Source of the DNA: Hymenobacter edaphi
GTDB taxonomy: Bacteria > Bacteroidota > Bacteroidia > Cytophagales > Hymenobacteraceae
Direction: 5' to 3'
DNA: 64,000 nt
Assembly: GCF_003258365.1 (NCBI RefSeq)
Contig: NZ_QHKM01000009.1
Coordinates: 1 to 64,000 of the forward strand
Position numbers and translations under genes: made by a program. A model generated the notes under the pieces. The model ran no database searches and was not told the origin of the DNA. It saw only the letters and a list, made by a program, of their open reading frames with translations. Positions 44,576-53,636 of this stretch are shown here, piece after piece. Position 1 is the first letter of the stretch, and each line of letters begins with the position of its first letter.

Positions 44576-44983
44576 ATGAAAGTCGAAAACACCCAAGTGC
44601 AGATGCGGAAAGGCATCCTGGAGTTCTGCATTCTGGAAATCATTGCGCGGGGCGAGGTGTATGCCTCCGACATGCTGGAGGAGCTAACCCAAGCCCGCAT
44701 GATCGTGGTCGAGGGGACGCTGTACCCCCTCCTCACCCGCCTCAAGAATGCCGGATTACTCGATTACACCTGGAAGGAATCGAGCAGCGGACCGCCCCGC
44801 AAGTACTACACCCTCACCGCCGTGGGGCAGGATTTCCTGCACGAGCTGCGCCTGACCTGGGAGGAAATCGAAGATTCCCTGCAGATCATCCGCAACAAAC
44901 CCCAGGGCCCGGCGCCGGTCGCCCCGGCCGCCTACCCGCCGCCCGCGCCCGCTCCGTCGGCCGACGAAGACGCGCTTATCTAG
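44576..44983 (+). CDS. PadR-family transcriptional regulator
   Basis: A 135-residue regulator: VQMRKGILEFCILEIIARG, then EVYASDMLEELTQARMIVVEGTLYPLLTRLKNAGLL and the wing YTWKESSSGPPRKYYTLTAVG. A Pro/Ala-rich tail (about 108-135) follows. The ATG at 44576 is preferred to upstream codons since it matches the family start and lies after the promoter. The PspC gene follows after 25 bp. In many Bacteroidota, PadR and PspC-domain genes form such a pair, responding to envelope stress. Confidence 0.92.
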   Translation: MKVENTQVQMRKGILEFCILEIIARGEVYASDMLEELTQARMIVVEGTLYPLLTRLKNAGLLDYTWKESSSGPPRKYYTLTAVGQDFLHELRLTWEEIEDSLQIIRNKPQGPAPVAPAAYPPPAPAPSADEDALI

Positions 44984-45008
44984 CCACCGCTTTAGTTGCA
45001 GCACTGCG

Positions 45009-47678
45009 ATGAAAAAGAATATCAGCATCAACCTGCAGGGCCTCATCTTCCACATCGAGGAAGACGGCTATGAAGTCCTCCAACGCTACCTGCAGGACGT
45101 AAAGGCGCACTTCAGCTCCTTCCGCGGGCACGAAGAAATCGTGGCCGACATCGAGGGGCGCATTGCCGAAATCTTCGCCGCCCGCACCTCCGCCCTCAAG
45201 CAGGTCATCACCTACGAGGACGTGGAGGCCATGATGAGCAAGATGGGCCGGGTGCAGGACTTCCAGAACGACGGCGCCCTCGACGAGGACGACGACGCGG
45301 CCGACCTCGGCAGCTACGGCAGCCAGCCCCAGGGCGGCATCGGCTCGGCCAACGGTCCGTTCGGCCCCGAAGGGGCATTCGGCAAACGGGGACCGTTCGG
45401 CCCGGAAGGCCCGTTTGGTCCCAAAGGCCCGTTCGGCAAGGAAACGGCGGCCGACGCGGAAGCTGGTGCGCCCCGTCGCCTCTACCGCGACATGAGCAAC
45501 CGCCGGATGGCCGGCGTGGCCGCCGGCCTGGCCCGCTACTTCAACGTGAACCCGCTCTGGATTCGCCTGGCCTTCGTGCTCACGCTGCTCTCGCCCATCG
45601 TCGGCGACTTTGTGGGCGCCCTGCCGGCCGTAAGCTTCCTGACCTACCTGATACTCTGGATTTCGCTGCCCAAGCGCTACGACAACGACAGCCCGATGCC
45701 CGACGACGACGTGACGCGTAAGCTCTACCGCGACACCGACAACGGCTCGGTGGGCGGCGTGGCCAGCGGCCTGGCCCACTACCTGGGCATCGAGGTAGCC
45801 ATCGTGCGCATCGTGTTCGTGCTGCTGGTGCTCTTCGGCGGCAGCGGCCTGCTGCTCTACCTCATTCTTTGGATGGTGGTGCCCCCGGCCCTCACGCTCA
45901 GCCAGAAAGCGCAGATGCGCGGCGAGGCCGTGACGCTGTCGGGCCTGGAAAACAGCCTGCGCAACCCCTCGCAGCCCGCCAACCGCCCCGTGGGCGCCTT
46001 TCTGGAGGAAGTAGCCCGCGCCGTGCGCCCTATCGCAAAGGCGGTGGGCACGGTGGCACGCATCTTCGTGGGCCTGATGTTCCTGCTGACGGGCTTCGCG
46101 CTGCTGATGGGCCTGCTCGTGCTGGTCGGCGTAGCTTTGGGTTTGCTGCCTGAGTCGCAAAACATTCACCTGGGCGACGCGCCGGCCTACACCGTGCTGG
46201 CCGGGGTACCGTGGTGGTTCGTGGTGAGCGGCTTCCTCGCCGCCGGCGTGCCGGTGCTGCTGCTGCTCTTCTCGGGCGTGGGCCTCATCGTGCGCCGCTG
46301 GCTGCTGGGCCGCACCCTTACGCTGGTGCTGCTGGGCCTCTGGATGCTGGGCATCGTGGGCTCCATCATGGGCGGGGTGCGTTACTCGCAGGAATTCCAG
46401 GAGGAAGGCTACTTCACCGCCACCCGCAACCTAGGCGCCGTAGCCAACCCCGTCGTCACCCTCGACGTGCGCACCTTCGACTACGACGGCTGGGACATGC
46501 GCCCCGACCTGAGCCTGGCCGCCGCCGACAGCGGCAACACTGTCACGCTCGTGGAAGACTACTCGGCCCACGGCCGCACCGAAGCCGCCGGCGCCGCCCT
46601 GGCCCGCACCAGCATGAACTACCGCGCCGTGGTGCGCGACTCCACCGTGCTCCTCGATGACCGCTTCACCTTCAAGCCCGGCGCCGTGTTCCGCGGCCAG
46701 GGCCTGGACCTGACGCTGCGCCTGCCCCGCAACAAGCGCATCCGCCTTTCCCGCGACTTTGAGCGCCTGCTCGACGACGACGACTTCGTGAACGAGCAGC
46801 GCCCCAACGACCCGGAAAAGCACACCTACGAGCTGGTGGGCCGCCAGCTGCGCTGCCTCGACTGCACCCCCGCCGACCTACCCGAAAGCGACGACGAAGA
46901 CTACAGCGGCGACGACGTGCAGATCGGCGACATGAAGGTGCACGTCGACACGGACAACGACGACGAAGTGCGCGTATCGGTCGACTACGACGGCGACGTA
47001 AACTTCTCCACCGAGCCCGCCGACTACGGCTCCGGCTCCCGCGAGTTCCGCTACGTCGACTTCGACGACGTGGCCGTGTCGGGCGCCTACCGCGTGCTCA
47101 TTCGCCACGCCGAGGGCTACAGCGTGAAGGCTTACGGCGAGGAGCGCGCCCTGCGCGAGCTGGACGCCGAAAGCCCCGGCGACGAGCTGCACCTGCGCCC
47201 CAACCGCCGCGGCTTCTTCAACTTCGGCACCCGCGACGACGCCCGCAACCGCGTGCTCATCGTGGTGGAAACGCCCGACCTGAAGCAGCTCAACCTGAGC
47301 GGGGCCGTGCAGGCCAAAGTCACCGGCTTCAACGACCTCGACGACCTGACCGTGGACCAGTCGGGCGCCAGCCACCTCTCTTTCGAGGGCACCTGCCGTA
47401 GCTTCGCCGTGGACATGAGCGGGGCCTGCCGCACCAACCTCAAAGGCCGCGCCGACCGCCTCGAAATCGACGGCTCGGGCGTGTGCCAGGTGCAGGGCGC
47501 CGACTTCGCCGTGCAGAGCGCCGACGTGGAACTCAGCGGCGCCAGCAAGGCCCGCCTGAACGTGGAGAACCAGCTGCGCACCGACATTTCGGGCGCCAGC
47601 CAGGTCGACTACAGCGGCAGCCCCAGCAACGTGCGCAACCAGAAATCGGGCGCGTCCCGCGTACGGCGCGTGGAATAG
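45009..47678 (+). CDS. PspC-domain membrane protein with GIN (DUF2807) domain
   Basis: An 889-residue membrane protein. N-terminal domain about 1-80 (MKKNISINLQGLIFHIEEDG). A linker with a GPFG repeat follows (about 115-142: GPFGPEGAFGKRGPFGPEG and on). Then come PspC domain 1 (about 157-225, RLYRDMSNRRMAGVAAGLA), PspC domain 2 (about 238-298, KLYRDTDNGSVGGVASGLA) and four further membrane helices to about 465. A long extracytoplasmic part is followed by a C-terminal GIN/DUF2807 beta-helix (about 745-885) with SGASHL, SGACR, SGVCQ, SGASK and SGASQ at roughly 20-residue spacing. Cotranscribed with padR. A role in envelope stress is inferred from PspC. Confidence 0.88.
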   Translation: MKKNISINLQGLIFHIEEDGYEVLQRYLQDVKAHFSSFRGHEEIVADIEGRIAEIFAARTSALKQVITYEDVEAMMSKMGRVQDFQNDGALDEDDDAADLGSYGSQPQGGIGSANGPFGPEGAFGKRGPFGPEGPFGPKGPFGKETAADAEAGAPRRLYRDMSNRRMAGVAAGLARYFNVNPLWIRLAFVLTLLSPIVGDFVGALPAVSFLTYLILWISLPKRYDNDSPMPDDDVTRKLYRDTDNGSVGGVASGLAHYLGIEVAIVRIVFVLLVLFGGSGLLLYLILWMVVPPALTLSQKAQMRGEAVTLSGLENSLRNPSQPANRPVGAFLEEVARAVRPIAKAVGTVARIFVGLMFLLTGFALLMGLLVLVGVALGLLPESQNIHLGDAPAYTVLAGVPWWFVVSGFLAAGVPVLLLLFSGVGLIVRRWLLGRTLTLVLLGLWMLGIVGSIMGGVRYSQEFQEEGYFTATRNLGAVANPVVTLDVRTFDYDGWDMRPDLSLAAADSGNTVTLVEDYSAHGRTEAAGAALARTSMNYRAVVRDSTVLLDDRFTFKPGAVFRGQGLDLTLRLPRNKRIRLSRDFERLLDDDDFVNEQRPNDPEKHTYELVGRQLRCLDCTPADLPESDDEDYSGDDVQIGDMKVHVDTDNDDEVRVSVDYDGDVNFSTEPADYGSGSREFRYVDFDDVAVSGAYRVLIRHAEGYSVKAYGEERALRELDAESPGDELHLRPNRRGFFNFGTRDDARNRVLIVVETPDLKQLNLSGAVQAKVTGFNDLDDLTVDQSGASHLSFEGTCRSFAVDMSGACRTNLKGRADRLEIDGSGVCQVQGADFAVQSADVELSGASKARLNVENQLRTDISGASQVDYSGSPSNVRNQKSGASRVRRVE

Positions 47679-47935
47679 GCTTCTGCGATAAAAAGCTGCC
47701 ATTCCACGTCTTACCAAGCGAACTTATCCCTATATTGGGATGCATCCTTACTCGGTTGCCTGCGTAAGCACCTCCAGTACGGCTTGTTCGCATCTACCTC
47801 TGACTGCTACGAGATTAGGGGCCCTTGGTGAGTGAATGGTTGCCCCCGAGGGAACCCGCGCTTTTCCGAGCTGCAACAGGAAGGCAACGGTTTCCTCGAA
47901 CTCGCAGTGACGGGCGTAGTTCGACCCCGCCTAAC
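47679..47935. other. Gene-free stretch
   Basis: About 260 bp between the PspC gene and the terminator. No reading frame with gene-like codon use, no clear repeat and no RNA gene recognised. Slightly more AT-rich than the surroundings near 47700-47760. Confidence 0.6.
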
Positions 47936-47974
47936 GACAAAGCCGGTCTGCTCAGAGAGCAGGCCGGCTTTGTC
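47936..47974. terminator. Bidirectional terminator
   Basis: GACAAAGCCGG pairs with CCGGCTTTGTC, and an inner CTGCTC/GAGCAG pair extends the stem. Lies between the convergent PspC and cca genes. Confidence 0.8.
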
Positions 47975-48013
47975 TGTTTATAGCTGAGCCGTCGAGCAGC
48001 TGATTAGTCGCTG

Positions 48014-49459
48014 TTACTCGCTCGGTTGGGGCGCGGGAACCTCGGTTTTCACCTCCAGCCCCTTGCGCCGGCCCAGGGCCAGCAGAAAGGCATACGCTTC
48101 GGGGTATTCGTTGCGCACCTGCCCGTCGAGGATGGCTTCGAGCACGGCCTCCTTCAGCTCACCCACCGCTTTGGAGGGCGCGAGGCCGAAGGTCTGCATG
48201 ATGACTTCGCCGGTGATGACGGGTTTGAAGTTGCGCAGGTGGTCCTTCTCCTCCACTTCCTTCAGCTTCTGCTCCACCCGCTCGAAGTTGCGCAGGTAGC
48301 GGGCCACGCGCTGGTGGTCCTTGCTGGTAATATCGGCCCGGCACAGCTTCATCAGCAGGTCGATTTCGTCGCCGGCCTCGAACAGCAGCCGGCGCACGGC
48401 CGAGTCGGTCACGGTTTCCTTCACCAGCGCGATGGGGCGCAGGTGAAGCTTCACCAGCTTCTGCACCATGCGCATTTCCTCGCCCAGCGGCAACTTCAGG
48501 TCGGCGAAGATGCCGGGCGTCCACCGGGCGCCCTTGTCCTCGTGGCCGTGGAAGGTCCAGCCCACTTTCGGGTCGAAGCGCTTGGTGGCGGGCTTGGCAA
48601 TGTCGTGCAGGATGGCGGCCCAGCGCAGCCACAGGTCGGCGCCGGCCTCCACCACGTTGTCAAGCACTTGCAGCGTGTGGTAGAAGTTGTCCTTGTGCGC
48701 GTGCTGCCCGCGCTTTTCCACGCCCTGCAGCAAGGCCATCTTGGGGAAGATGAGCGGCAGCAACCCCGAAGCAAACAGCAGCTTGAAGCCGTAGCTGGGC
48801 TTCGGACTCATGATAATCTTGTTCAGCTCGGTGGTAATGCGCTCCTGCGACACGATGCGAATCCGCTCCTTGTTCCGGCTGATGGCATCGAAGGTGTCCG
48901 GATCAATGTCGAAGTTGAGCTGGGTGGCGAACCGAATGGCCCGCATCATGCGCAGCGGGTCGTCCGAAAAGGTGATGTCCGGATCGAGCGGGGTGCGAAT
49001 AATGCGGTCCTGCAGGTCACGGATGCCGTTGTAGCGGTCCACCAGCGTGCCGAAGTCCGCCGCGTTCAAGCTCAGGCCTAGGGCGTTGATGGTGAAGTCG
49101 CGGCGGGCCAGGTCTTCCTCCAGCGTGCCGGCTTCCACTTCGGGCTTGCGGCTTTCGGCCCGGTAGCTTTCCTTGCGCGCCCCCACAAACTCCAGCTCGA
49201 TGTCGGGCGTGGGCAGCATGGCGGTGCCGAAGTTCTTGAACACCGTCACTCGCGGGCGGTTCGGCAGCCGCCGGCCCACGGCCTGGGCCAGCTGAATTCC
49301 GTCGCCCACGCACACCACGTCCACGTCCTTGCTGGGCCGTTGCAGCGCCAAATCCCGCACGTAGCCGCCGATGACGTAGGCCGGGTAGCCCAGCTCCTGG
49401 GCGGCATCGGCAATGGTACGAAACAGGGGCAGGTCGGGCAGCTGGGGCAGCAGGTTCAT
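48014..49459 (-). CDS. cca: CCA tRNA nucleotidyltransferase with HD domain
   Basis: A 481-residue class II nucleotidyltransferase that adds or repairs the 3' CCA of tRNA. The catalytic head has YVIGGYVRDLAL and KDVDVV (Asp45 and Asp47), followed by RRDFTINAL and DPLRMMRAIRFA. An HD domain follows with ILHDIAKP (His285, Asp286), as in many CCA enzymes with repair phosphatase activity. ATG 49459 gives MNLLPQLPDLPLF, and a -7 box lies 25 bp upstream. It is needed because the tRNA-Lys gene in this window does not encode CCA. Confidence 0.93.
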   Translation of the reverse strand: MNLLPQLPDLPLFRTIADAAQELGYPAYVIGGYVRDLALQRPSKDVDVVCVGDGIQLAQAVGRRLPNRPRVTVFKNFGTAMLPTPDIELEFVGARKESYRAESRKPEVEAGTLEEDLARRDFTINALGLSLNAADFGTLVDRYNGIRDLQDRIIRTPLDPDITFSDDPLRMMRAIRFATQLNFDIDPDTFDAISRNKERIRIVSQERITTELNKIIMSPKPSYGFKLLFASGLLPLIFPKMALLQGVEKRGQHAHKDNFYHTLQVLDNVVEAGADLWLRWAAILHDIAKPATKRFDPKVGWTFHGHEDKGARWTPGIFADLKLPLGEEMRMVQKLVKLHLRPIALVKETVTDSAVRRLLFEAGDEIDLLMKLCRADITSKDHQRVARYLRNFERVEQKLKEVEEKDHLRNFKPVITGEVIMQTFGLAPSKAVGELKEAVLEAILDGQVRNEYPEAYAFLLALGRRKGLEVKTEVPAPQPSE

Positions 49460-49483
49460 GCGAAAACGGGGTCAATGAGCCGG

Positions 49484-49491
49484 CAAAGGTA
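49484..49491 (-). promoter_or_regulatory. -7 box of cca
   Basis: TACCTTTG on the minus strand, 25 bp before the cca ATG; no clear -33 element. Confidence 0.45.
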
Positions 49492-49535
49492 CGGCAGAAG
49501 CGCGGGGCCGGCCGTACCCGGCTCCCACTCCGGCC

Positions 49536-50111
49536 TCAATCGCGCAGCACTTCCAGCCCGCCATCGGGCAGCACCCGCACCACCCGCGAGGGCGCGTGGC
49601 GCGTTTCGTCGTCCTGCCGCCAGCTCACCACGTAATCGGCGCCGCGCACGATGGCCGGCGTCACTTCCTTATAGATAGCCGGTGCCGGCTCCCCGCTGAT
49701 GTTGGCCGAGGTCGACACCAGCCCGTGGCCCAGGCGGCGCAGTACTTTGTGGGTAAACTCGTCGCCCCGCGCCACGCGCAGCCCGATGGTGCCGTCGGCG
49801 GCCAGCAGGTTGGGCGCCAGCAGGCGGCTGCCTTGCACCACGTAGGTGGTCGGCTTCTGCTGCCCGGCCAGCAGCTCGGGCAGGTTGGCGGGCACCTGCT
49901 CGGCGTAGCGGGCAAACATGGCCTCATCGGCCACCAGCACGATGCAGGCCTTTTCGGCCGGGCGCTGCTTGAGCTGGTAGAGCTTCTCCACGGCCCGCGG
50001 CACCTCGGCGTCGCAGCCCAGGCCCCAAACCGTGTCGGTGGGGTACAGAATTACCTGCTGCAGCAGCAGCGCGTCCACGGCGGCGTCGACTTCCTGAAGG
50101 AAAAATTTCAT
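49536..50111 (-). CDS. L-threonylcarbamoyladenylate synthase (YrdC/Sua5 family)
   Basis: A 191-residue YrdC-like protein. Motifs: ILYPTDTVWGLGCDA, LKQRPAEKACIVLV (KxR substrate-binding signature), TIGLRVARGDEF and LVSTSANISGEP. It forms threonylcarbamoyl-AMP for t6A37 modification of tRNAs that read ANN codons. The length fits the short YrdC form without the Sua5 C-terminal domain. Located 76 bp upstream of cca on the same strand, another tRNA-maturation gene, so the two may be cotranscribed. Confidence 0.9.
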   Translation of the reverse strand: MKFFLQEVDAAVDALLLQQVILYPTDTVWGLGCDAEVPRAVEKLYQLKQRPAEKACIVLVADEAMFARYAEQVPANLPELLAGQQKPTTYVVQGSRLLAPNLLAADGTIGLRVARGDEFTHKVLRRLGHGLVSTSANISGEPAPAIYKEVTPAIVRGADYVVSWRQDDETRHAPSRVVRVLPDGGLEVLRD

Positions 50112-50230
50112 GCGGATTCTACGTTACGGCGGCCCAATTCGGTGCCGGGCCGGCGAAGCTACGGCAAAGCCTGGCCCTGACAACCGCGCCGGCCGCATTC
50201 CGTTCAATCCGAAGCCCGAACGCCATTTTT

Positions 50231-51112
50231 ATGCCCGCTACGCACACCGTCGATACCGAAGTACTCCGTATTGCCTACGAGCGGCAGGGCCCCGCCGACG
50301 CCCCTGCGGTCCTGCTCCTGCACGGCTTCCCCGACGACCTGCGCACCTGGGATGCCGTTATTCCGGGCCTGCTGGCTGCCGGCTACCAAACCATTGCCCC
50401 GGCCATGCGCGGTTGCGGCGGCACCGTCTTCCCCGACCCCGATACCATGCGCAGCGGCCAGACCACGGCCCAGGCCCAGGACGCCATCGATTTGCTCGAC
50501 CACCTCGGCATCCGCAAAGCCGTGGTGGTGGGCCACGACTGGGGCGCCCGCGCCGGCTACCTGCTGGCCGCCCTCTGGCCCGAGCGGGTGGAGCGCCTGG
50601 TAGTGGCCTCCGTGGGCTACGAAACCGGCATCAAATCCGGCGACCAGCTGAAACCCGAGCAGATTCACGCCTACTGGTACCAGTGGTTTTTTCACTCCGA
50701 ACGGGGCCGCGAAGCCCTGCAAGACAACCGCCGCGCGTTCTGCCGCTACATCTGGCACGCCTGGTCGCCCACTTGGCCGTTCGACGACGCCACCTTCGAG
50801 CGCACGGCCAAATCCTGGGACAACCCCGACTGGGTCGCGGTGGTGCTGCACGCCTACTGCGTCCGCTGGGGCGCGGCGCCGCCCGATCCGCGCTACGAGG
50901 CGCTGGAAAAGCAGCTGGAGCCGCAACCCAACATCAGCGTGCCGACTACGCTGCTGCACGGCGAGCTGGACGGCGCCAGCCTGGCCGCGTCCTCCGAAGG
51001 CAAGGAAACGTTCTTCACCGGCCCCTACGAGCGGCGCGTGTTGCCCGGTATCGGCCACTACGTGCCCCGCGAAGCGTCCGAGGCCATTGTGCAGGCGGTA
51101 GTGCAGAAATAA
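50231..51112 (+). CDS. Alpha/beta hydrolase, epoxide-hydrolase-like
   Basis: A 293-residue alpha/beta hydrolase. HGFPDDLRTW contains the oxyanion motif. The nucleophile is Asp103 in VVGHDWGARAGY, as in epoxide hydrolases and haloalkane dehalogenases. His276 in GIGHYVPRE completes the site, with the acid probably in HGELDGASL. A cap domain lies between about 130 and 220 (YWYQWFFHSERG, with conserved Trp and Tyr that could polarise an epoxide). Cytoplasmic. Substrate unknown. It stands alone, divergent from the YrdC-type gene. Confidence 0.85.
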   Translation: MPATHTVDTEVLRIAYERQGPADAPAVLLLHGFPDDLRTWDAVIPGLLAAGYQTIAPAMRGCGGTVFPDPDTMRSGQTTAQAQDAIDLLDHLGIRKAVVVGHDWGARAGYLLAALWPERVERLVVASVGYETGIKSGDQLKPEQIHAYWYQWFFHSERGREALQDNRRAFCRYIWHAWSPTWPFDDATFERTAKSWDNPDWVAVVLHAYCVRWGAAPPDPRYEALEKQLEPQPNISVPTTLLHGELDGASLAASSEGKETFFTGPYERRVLPGIGHYVPREASEAIVQAVVQK

Positions 51113-51209
51113 GCAGAACTCGTTGCTGACGCTCAGCGCCGCTGCGCCTTCTGCGCAAACTTCCGCGCCCTCCGCGGACTAAAAACGCCTGAACAGCCCA
51201 AGCTGCGCG

Positions 51210-51617
51210 CTACTCCTTAATAGACTGGCACAGCTCCACCAGCACGCCGTGGGCCGATTTCGGGTGCACGAAGCACACCAGCTTGTTGTCGGCGCCGCGC
51301 TTGGGCTCCTCGTTCAGCAGCACGAAGCCCTCGGCGCGCAGCCGCTGCATCTCCGCCCGGATGTCGTCCACTTCGAAGGCCACGTGGTGGATGCCCTCCC
51401 CCTTCTTGGCCACGAACTTGGTAATGGCGCTGTCGGGCGTGGTGCCGCCCAGCAGCTCGATCTTCGAGCCGCCGACCTGGAAAAACACGGTATCGACGCC
51501 CTCACTATCCACCGTTTCGCGCTTGTACGGCGCCATGCCCAACAGCGTGGTGTAGAGCGTGGTAGCGGCTTCCAGGTCCTGCACGGCCAGGCCGAGGTGT
51601 TCGAGGTTGGTGAACAT
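51210..51617 (-). CDS. mce: Methylmalonyl-CoA epimerase
   Basis: A 135-residue glyoxalase-fold protein. LEHLGLAVQDLEAA (metal His7), TVFFQVGGSKIELLGG, GEGIHHVAFEVDDI (second His) and HGVLVELCQ (Glu) are the usual motifs and metal ligands of methylmalonyl-CoA epimerase. It interconverts the (R) and (S) epimers in propionate metabolism. No mutase gene is in the window. Divergent from iscS, with a 22-bp palindrome between the two. Confidence 0.9.
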   Translation of the reverse strand: MFTNLEHLGLAVQDLEAATTLYTTLLGMAPYKRETVDSEGVDTVFFQVGGSKIELLGGTTPDSAITKFVAKKGEGIHHVAFEVDDIRAEMQRLRAEGFVLLNEEPKRGADNKLVCFVHPKSAHGVLVELCQSIKE

Positions 51618-51675
51618 ATAATAAGGAGTGCAACAACGTCCGGGACGGCGGCGCCCGCGTTATTTGGATTGTGTC

Positions 51676-51697
51676 TACTTTTGTGCGCACAAAAGTA
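51676..51697. promoter_or_regulatory. Perfect 22-bp palindrome with -7 boxes on both strands
   Basis: TACTTTTGTGC (51676-51686) is followed directly by its exact reverse complement (51687-51697). Each arm reads TACTTTTG, a TAnnTTTG -7 box, one on each strand, in the gap between mce (leftward) and iscS (rightward). The same 11 bases occur in the tRNA-Lys promoter on the minus strand. -33 TTG boxes are not clear on either side. Confidence 0.7.
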
Positions 51698-51775
51698 AAC
51701 CTCCAGCCTCGTTTCGCTGTTCTACCCGCGAATCATTCTCCGCTGGATTCCTCGTGGTATCCGCGGCCCAGTGGT

Positions 51776-51783
51776 TACCTTTG
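51776..51783 (+). promoter_or_regulatory. Second -7 box before iscS
   Basis: TACCTTTG, 21 bp before the iscS ATG; an alternative or additional start to the one in the palindrome. Confidence 0.4.
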
Positions 51784-51804
51784 CCCGCGACAATACTAAG
51801 CACC

Positions 51805-53019
51805 ATGCTCAAGCTGCCCATTTACCTCGACAACAACGCCACCACGCCGATGGACCCGCGCGTGCTCGAGGCTATGTTGCCCTATTTCACCGAGCAATTC
51901 GGTAACGCCGCCTCGCGCAACCACCCGTTTGGCTGGCAGGCCGAAGAGGCCGTGGACTACGCCCGCGAGCAGATTGCGCAGCTGATCAACTGCGACCCGA
52001 AGGAAATCATCTTCACCTCGGGCGCTACTGAGTCGGACAACCTCGCTATCAAGGGCGTGTATGAGATGTACGCCCAGAAGGGCAACCACATCATCACCGC
52101 CACCACCGAGCACAAAGCCGTGCTTGATACCTGCAAGCACCTCGAAAAGCAGGGCGCCCGCGTAACCTACCTGCAAGTGAACGAGGAAGGCCTCATCAAC
52201 CTCGAGGAGCTGGAAGCCGCCATGACGCCGCAGACCATCCTGGTCGCCATCATGTACGGCAACAATGAAATCGGCGTGCTGCAGAACATGCGCGCCATTT
52301 CGGCCATTGCCAAGAAGCACGGCGCCCTCTTCTTCTCCGACGCTACCCAGGCCGTGGGCAAAGTGCCCGTCGACGTTATTGCCGATGGCATCGACCTGAT
52401 GGCCTTCACCGGCCACAAGATGTACGGCCCGAAAGGCATTGGGGCGCTGTACGTGCGCCGCAAGAACCCGCGGGTGAAAGTAACCGCCCAGATGGACGGT
52501 GGCGGCCACGAGCGCGGCATGCGCTCCGGCACCCTGAACGTGCCCGGCATCGTGGGCCTGGGCAAGGCCTGCGAGCTGGCCCGCCTGGAAATGGAGTCGG
52601 ACACGGCCCGCATTTCGGCCATGCGCGACCGGCTGGAGCGCGAGCTGCTGACCCTGGAGGAAAGCTACGTGAACGGCTCCCGGGAGCACCGCCTGCCGCA
52701 CGTGACCAACATTTCCTTTAAGTACGTGGAGGGCGAAGGCCTGATGATGGGCGTAAAGGACCTCGCGGTATCGTCGGGTTCGGCCTGTACCTCGGCTTCG
52801 CTGGAGCCTTCGTACGTGCTCAAGGCCCTGGGTTTGAGCGACGACCTGGCGCACAGCTCCCTGCGCTTCGGCCTTTCCCGCTTCACCACCGACGAGCAGA
52901 TCGACTACGCCATCAATCACGTCAAAGAAGCCGTGACCAAGCTCCGCGAAATGTCTCCGCTGTGGGAGATGTTCAAGGAAGGCATCGACCTGAACTCCAT
53001 CGAGTGGGCCGAACACTAA
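51805..53019 (+). CDS. iscS: Cysteine desulfurase
   Basis: A 404-residue PLP enzyme of the NifS/IscS group I type that takes sulfur from cysteine for iron-sulfur cluster assembly. Motifs: [36 protein letters not shown], and Lys205 (PLP-binding) in [12 protein letters not shown]. The persulfide Cys328 is in [17 protein letters not shown]. The ATG at 51805 gives the normal start [11 protein letters not shown]. First gene of the isc operon with iscU, an unknown gene and iscA; no iscR is seen. Confidence 0.95.
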   Translation: MLKLPIYLDNNATTPMDPRVLEAMLPYFTEQFGNAASRNHPFGWQAEEAVDYAREQIAQLINCDPKEIIFTSGATESDNLAIKGVYEMYAQKGNHIITATTEHKAVLDTCKHLEKQGARVTYLQVNEEGLINLEELEAAMTPQTILVAIMYGNNEIGVLQNMRAISAIAKKHGALFFSDATQAVGKVPVDVIADGIDLMAFTGHKMYGPKGIGALYVRRKNPRVKVTAQMDGGGHERGMRSGTLNVPGIVGLGKACELARLEMESDTARISAMRDRLERELLTLEESYVNGSREHRLPHVTNISFKYVEGEGLMMGVKDLAVSSGSACTSASLEPSYVLKALGLSDDLAHSSLRFGLSRFTTDEQIDYAINHVKEAVTKLREMSPLWEMFKEGIDLNSIEWAEH

Positions 53020-53039
53020 AATTTAGGGTTGTCAGCTGC

Positions 53040-53117
53040 GAGTTGTCAGTTGTCAGATACTGACTTCAAACTGCAGCTCATTCAGACTGATAACTCGCAA
53101 CTGACAACTGACAACTC
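53040..53117. repeat. Inverted TTGTCAG repeats between iscS and iscU
   Basis: GAGTTGTCAGTTGTCAG (53040-53056) is perfectly complementary to CTGACAACTGACAACTC (53101-53117). An additional TTGTCAG stands just before (53029-53035 region). The right arm ends 10 bp before the iscU start codon, so a long hairpin would sit in the leader of iscU. Confidence 0.9.
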
Positions 53118-53127
53118 ATCAAAAGCC

Positions 53128-53544
53128 ATGGCTTACTCCGATAAAGTAATCGACCACTACAGCAACCCGCGCAACGTGGGCACGCTGGACAAGAGCAAGA
53201 AAAACGTGGGCACCGGCCTGGTCGGCGCCCCCGAGTGCGGCGACGTGATGCGCCTGCAGATCGAGGTGGACGAAGCCACCAACGTCATCACCGACGCCAA
53301 GTTCAAGACCTTCGGCTGCGGCTCGGCCATTGCTTCCTCGTCCTTGGCGACGGAGTGGCTGAAGGGCAAGTCGGTGGACGAGGCGCTGAACATCGACAAC
53401 ATGGAGATTGTGGAAGAGCTGGCCCTGCCGCCGGTGAAAATTCACTGCTCGGTGCTGGCCGAAGACGCCATCAAGGCCGCCATCAACGACTACCGCGTGA
53501 AAAACGGCCTGCCCGAGCTGGAAGCCGCCAAGTCGCACCACTAA
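53128..53544 (+). CDS. iscU: Iron-sulfur cluster scaffold protein
   Basis: A 138-residue scaffold. The family motif pattern is intact: Cys37 and Asp39 in APECGDVM, Cys64 in TFGCGSAIASSS, and His106-Cys107 in KIHCSVLAEDAI. The protein receives sulfur from the desulfurase and builds 2Fe-2S clusters. ATG 53128 (MAYSDKVIDHYSNPRNVG) is the family start. Between iscS and iscU lies a 108-bp gap with a long inverted repeat. Confidence 0.95.
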   Translation: MAYSDKVIDHYSNPRNVGTLDKSKKNVGTGLVGAPECGDVMRLQIEVDEATNVITDAKFKTFGCGSAIASSSLATEWLKGKSVDEALNIDNMEIVEELALPPVKIHCSVLAEDAIKAAINDYRVKNGLPELEAAKSHH

Positions 53545-53554
53545 TCTGAGTTGT

Positions 53555-53617
53555 CAGTTGCGAGTTGTTAGTTGTCAGGGACGTTTTGCGCCTTGATGCA
53601 CTGACAACTCGCAACTG
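53555..53617. repeat. Inverted TTGTCAG repeats after iscU
   Basis: CAGTTGCGAGTTGTTAG (53555-53571) pairs with CTGACAACTCGCAACTG (53601-53617) with one mismatch. Further copies of the motif lie at 53572-53578 and 53622-53630. The array ends 7 bp before the start codon at 53637. Confidence 0.85.
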
Positions 53618-53636
53618 TTACCTGACAACCGACTAC

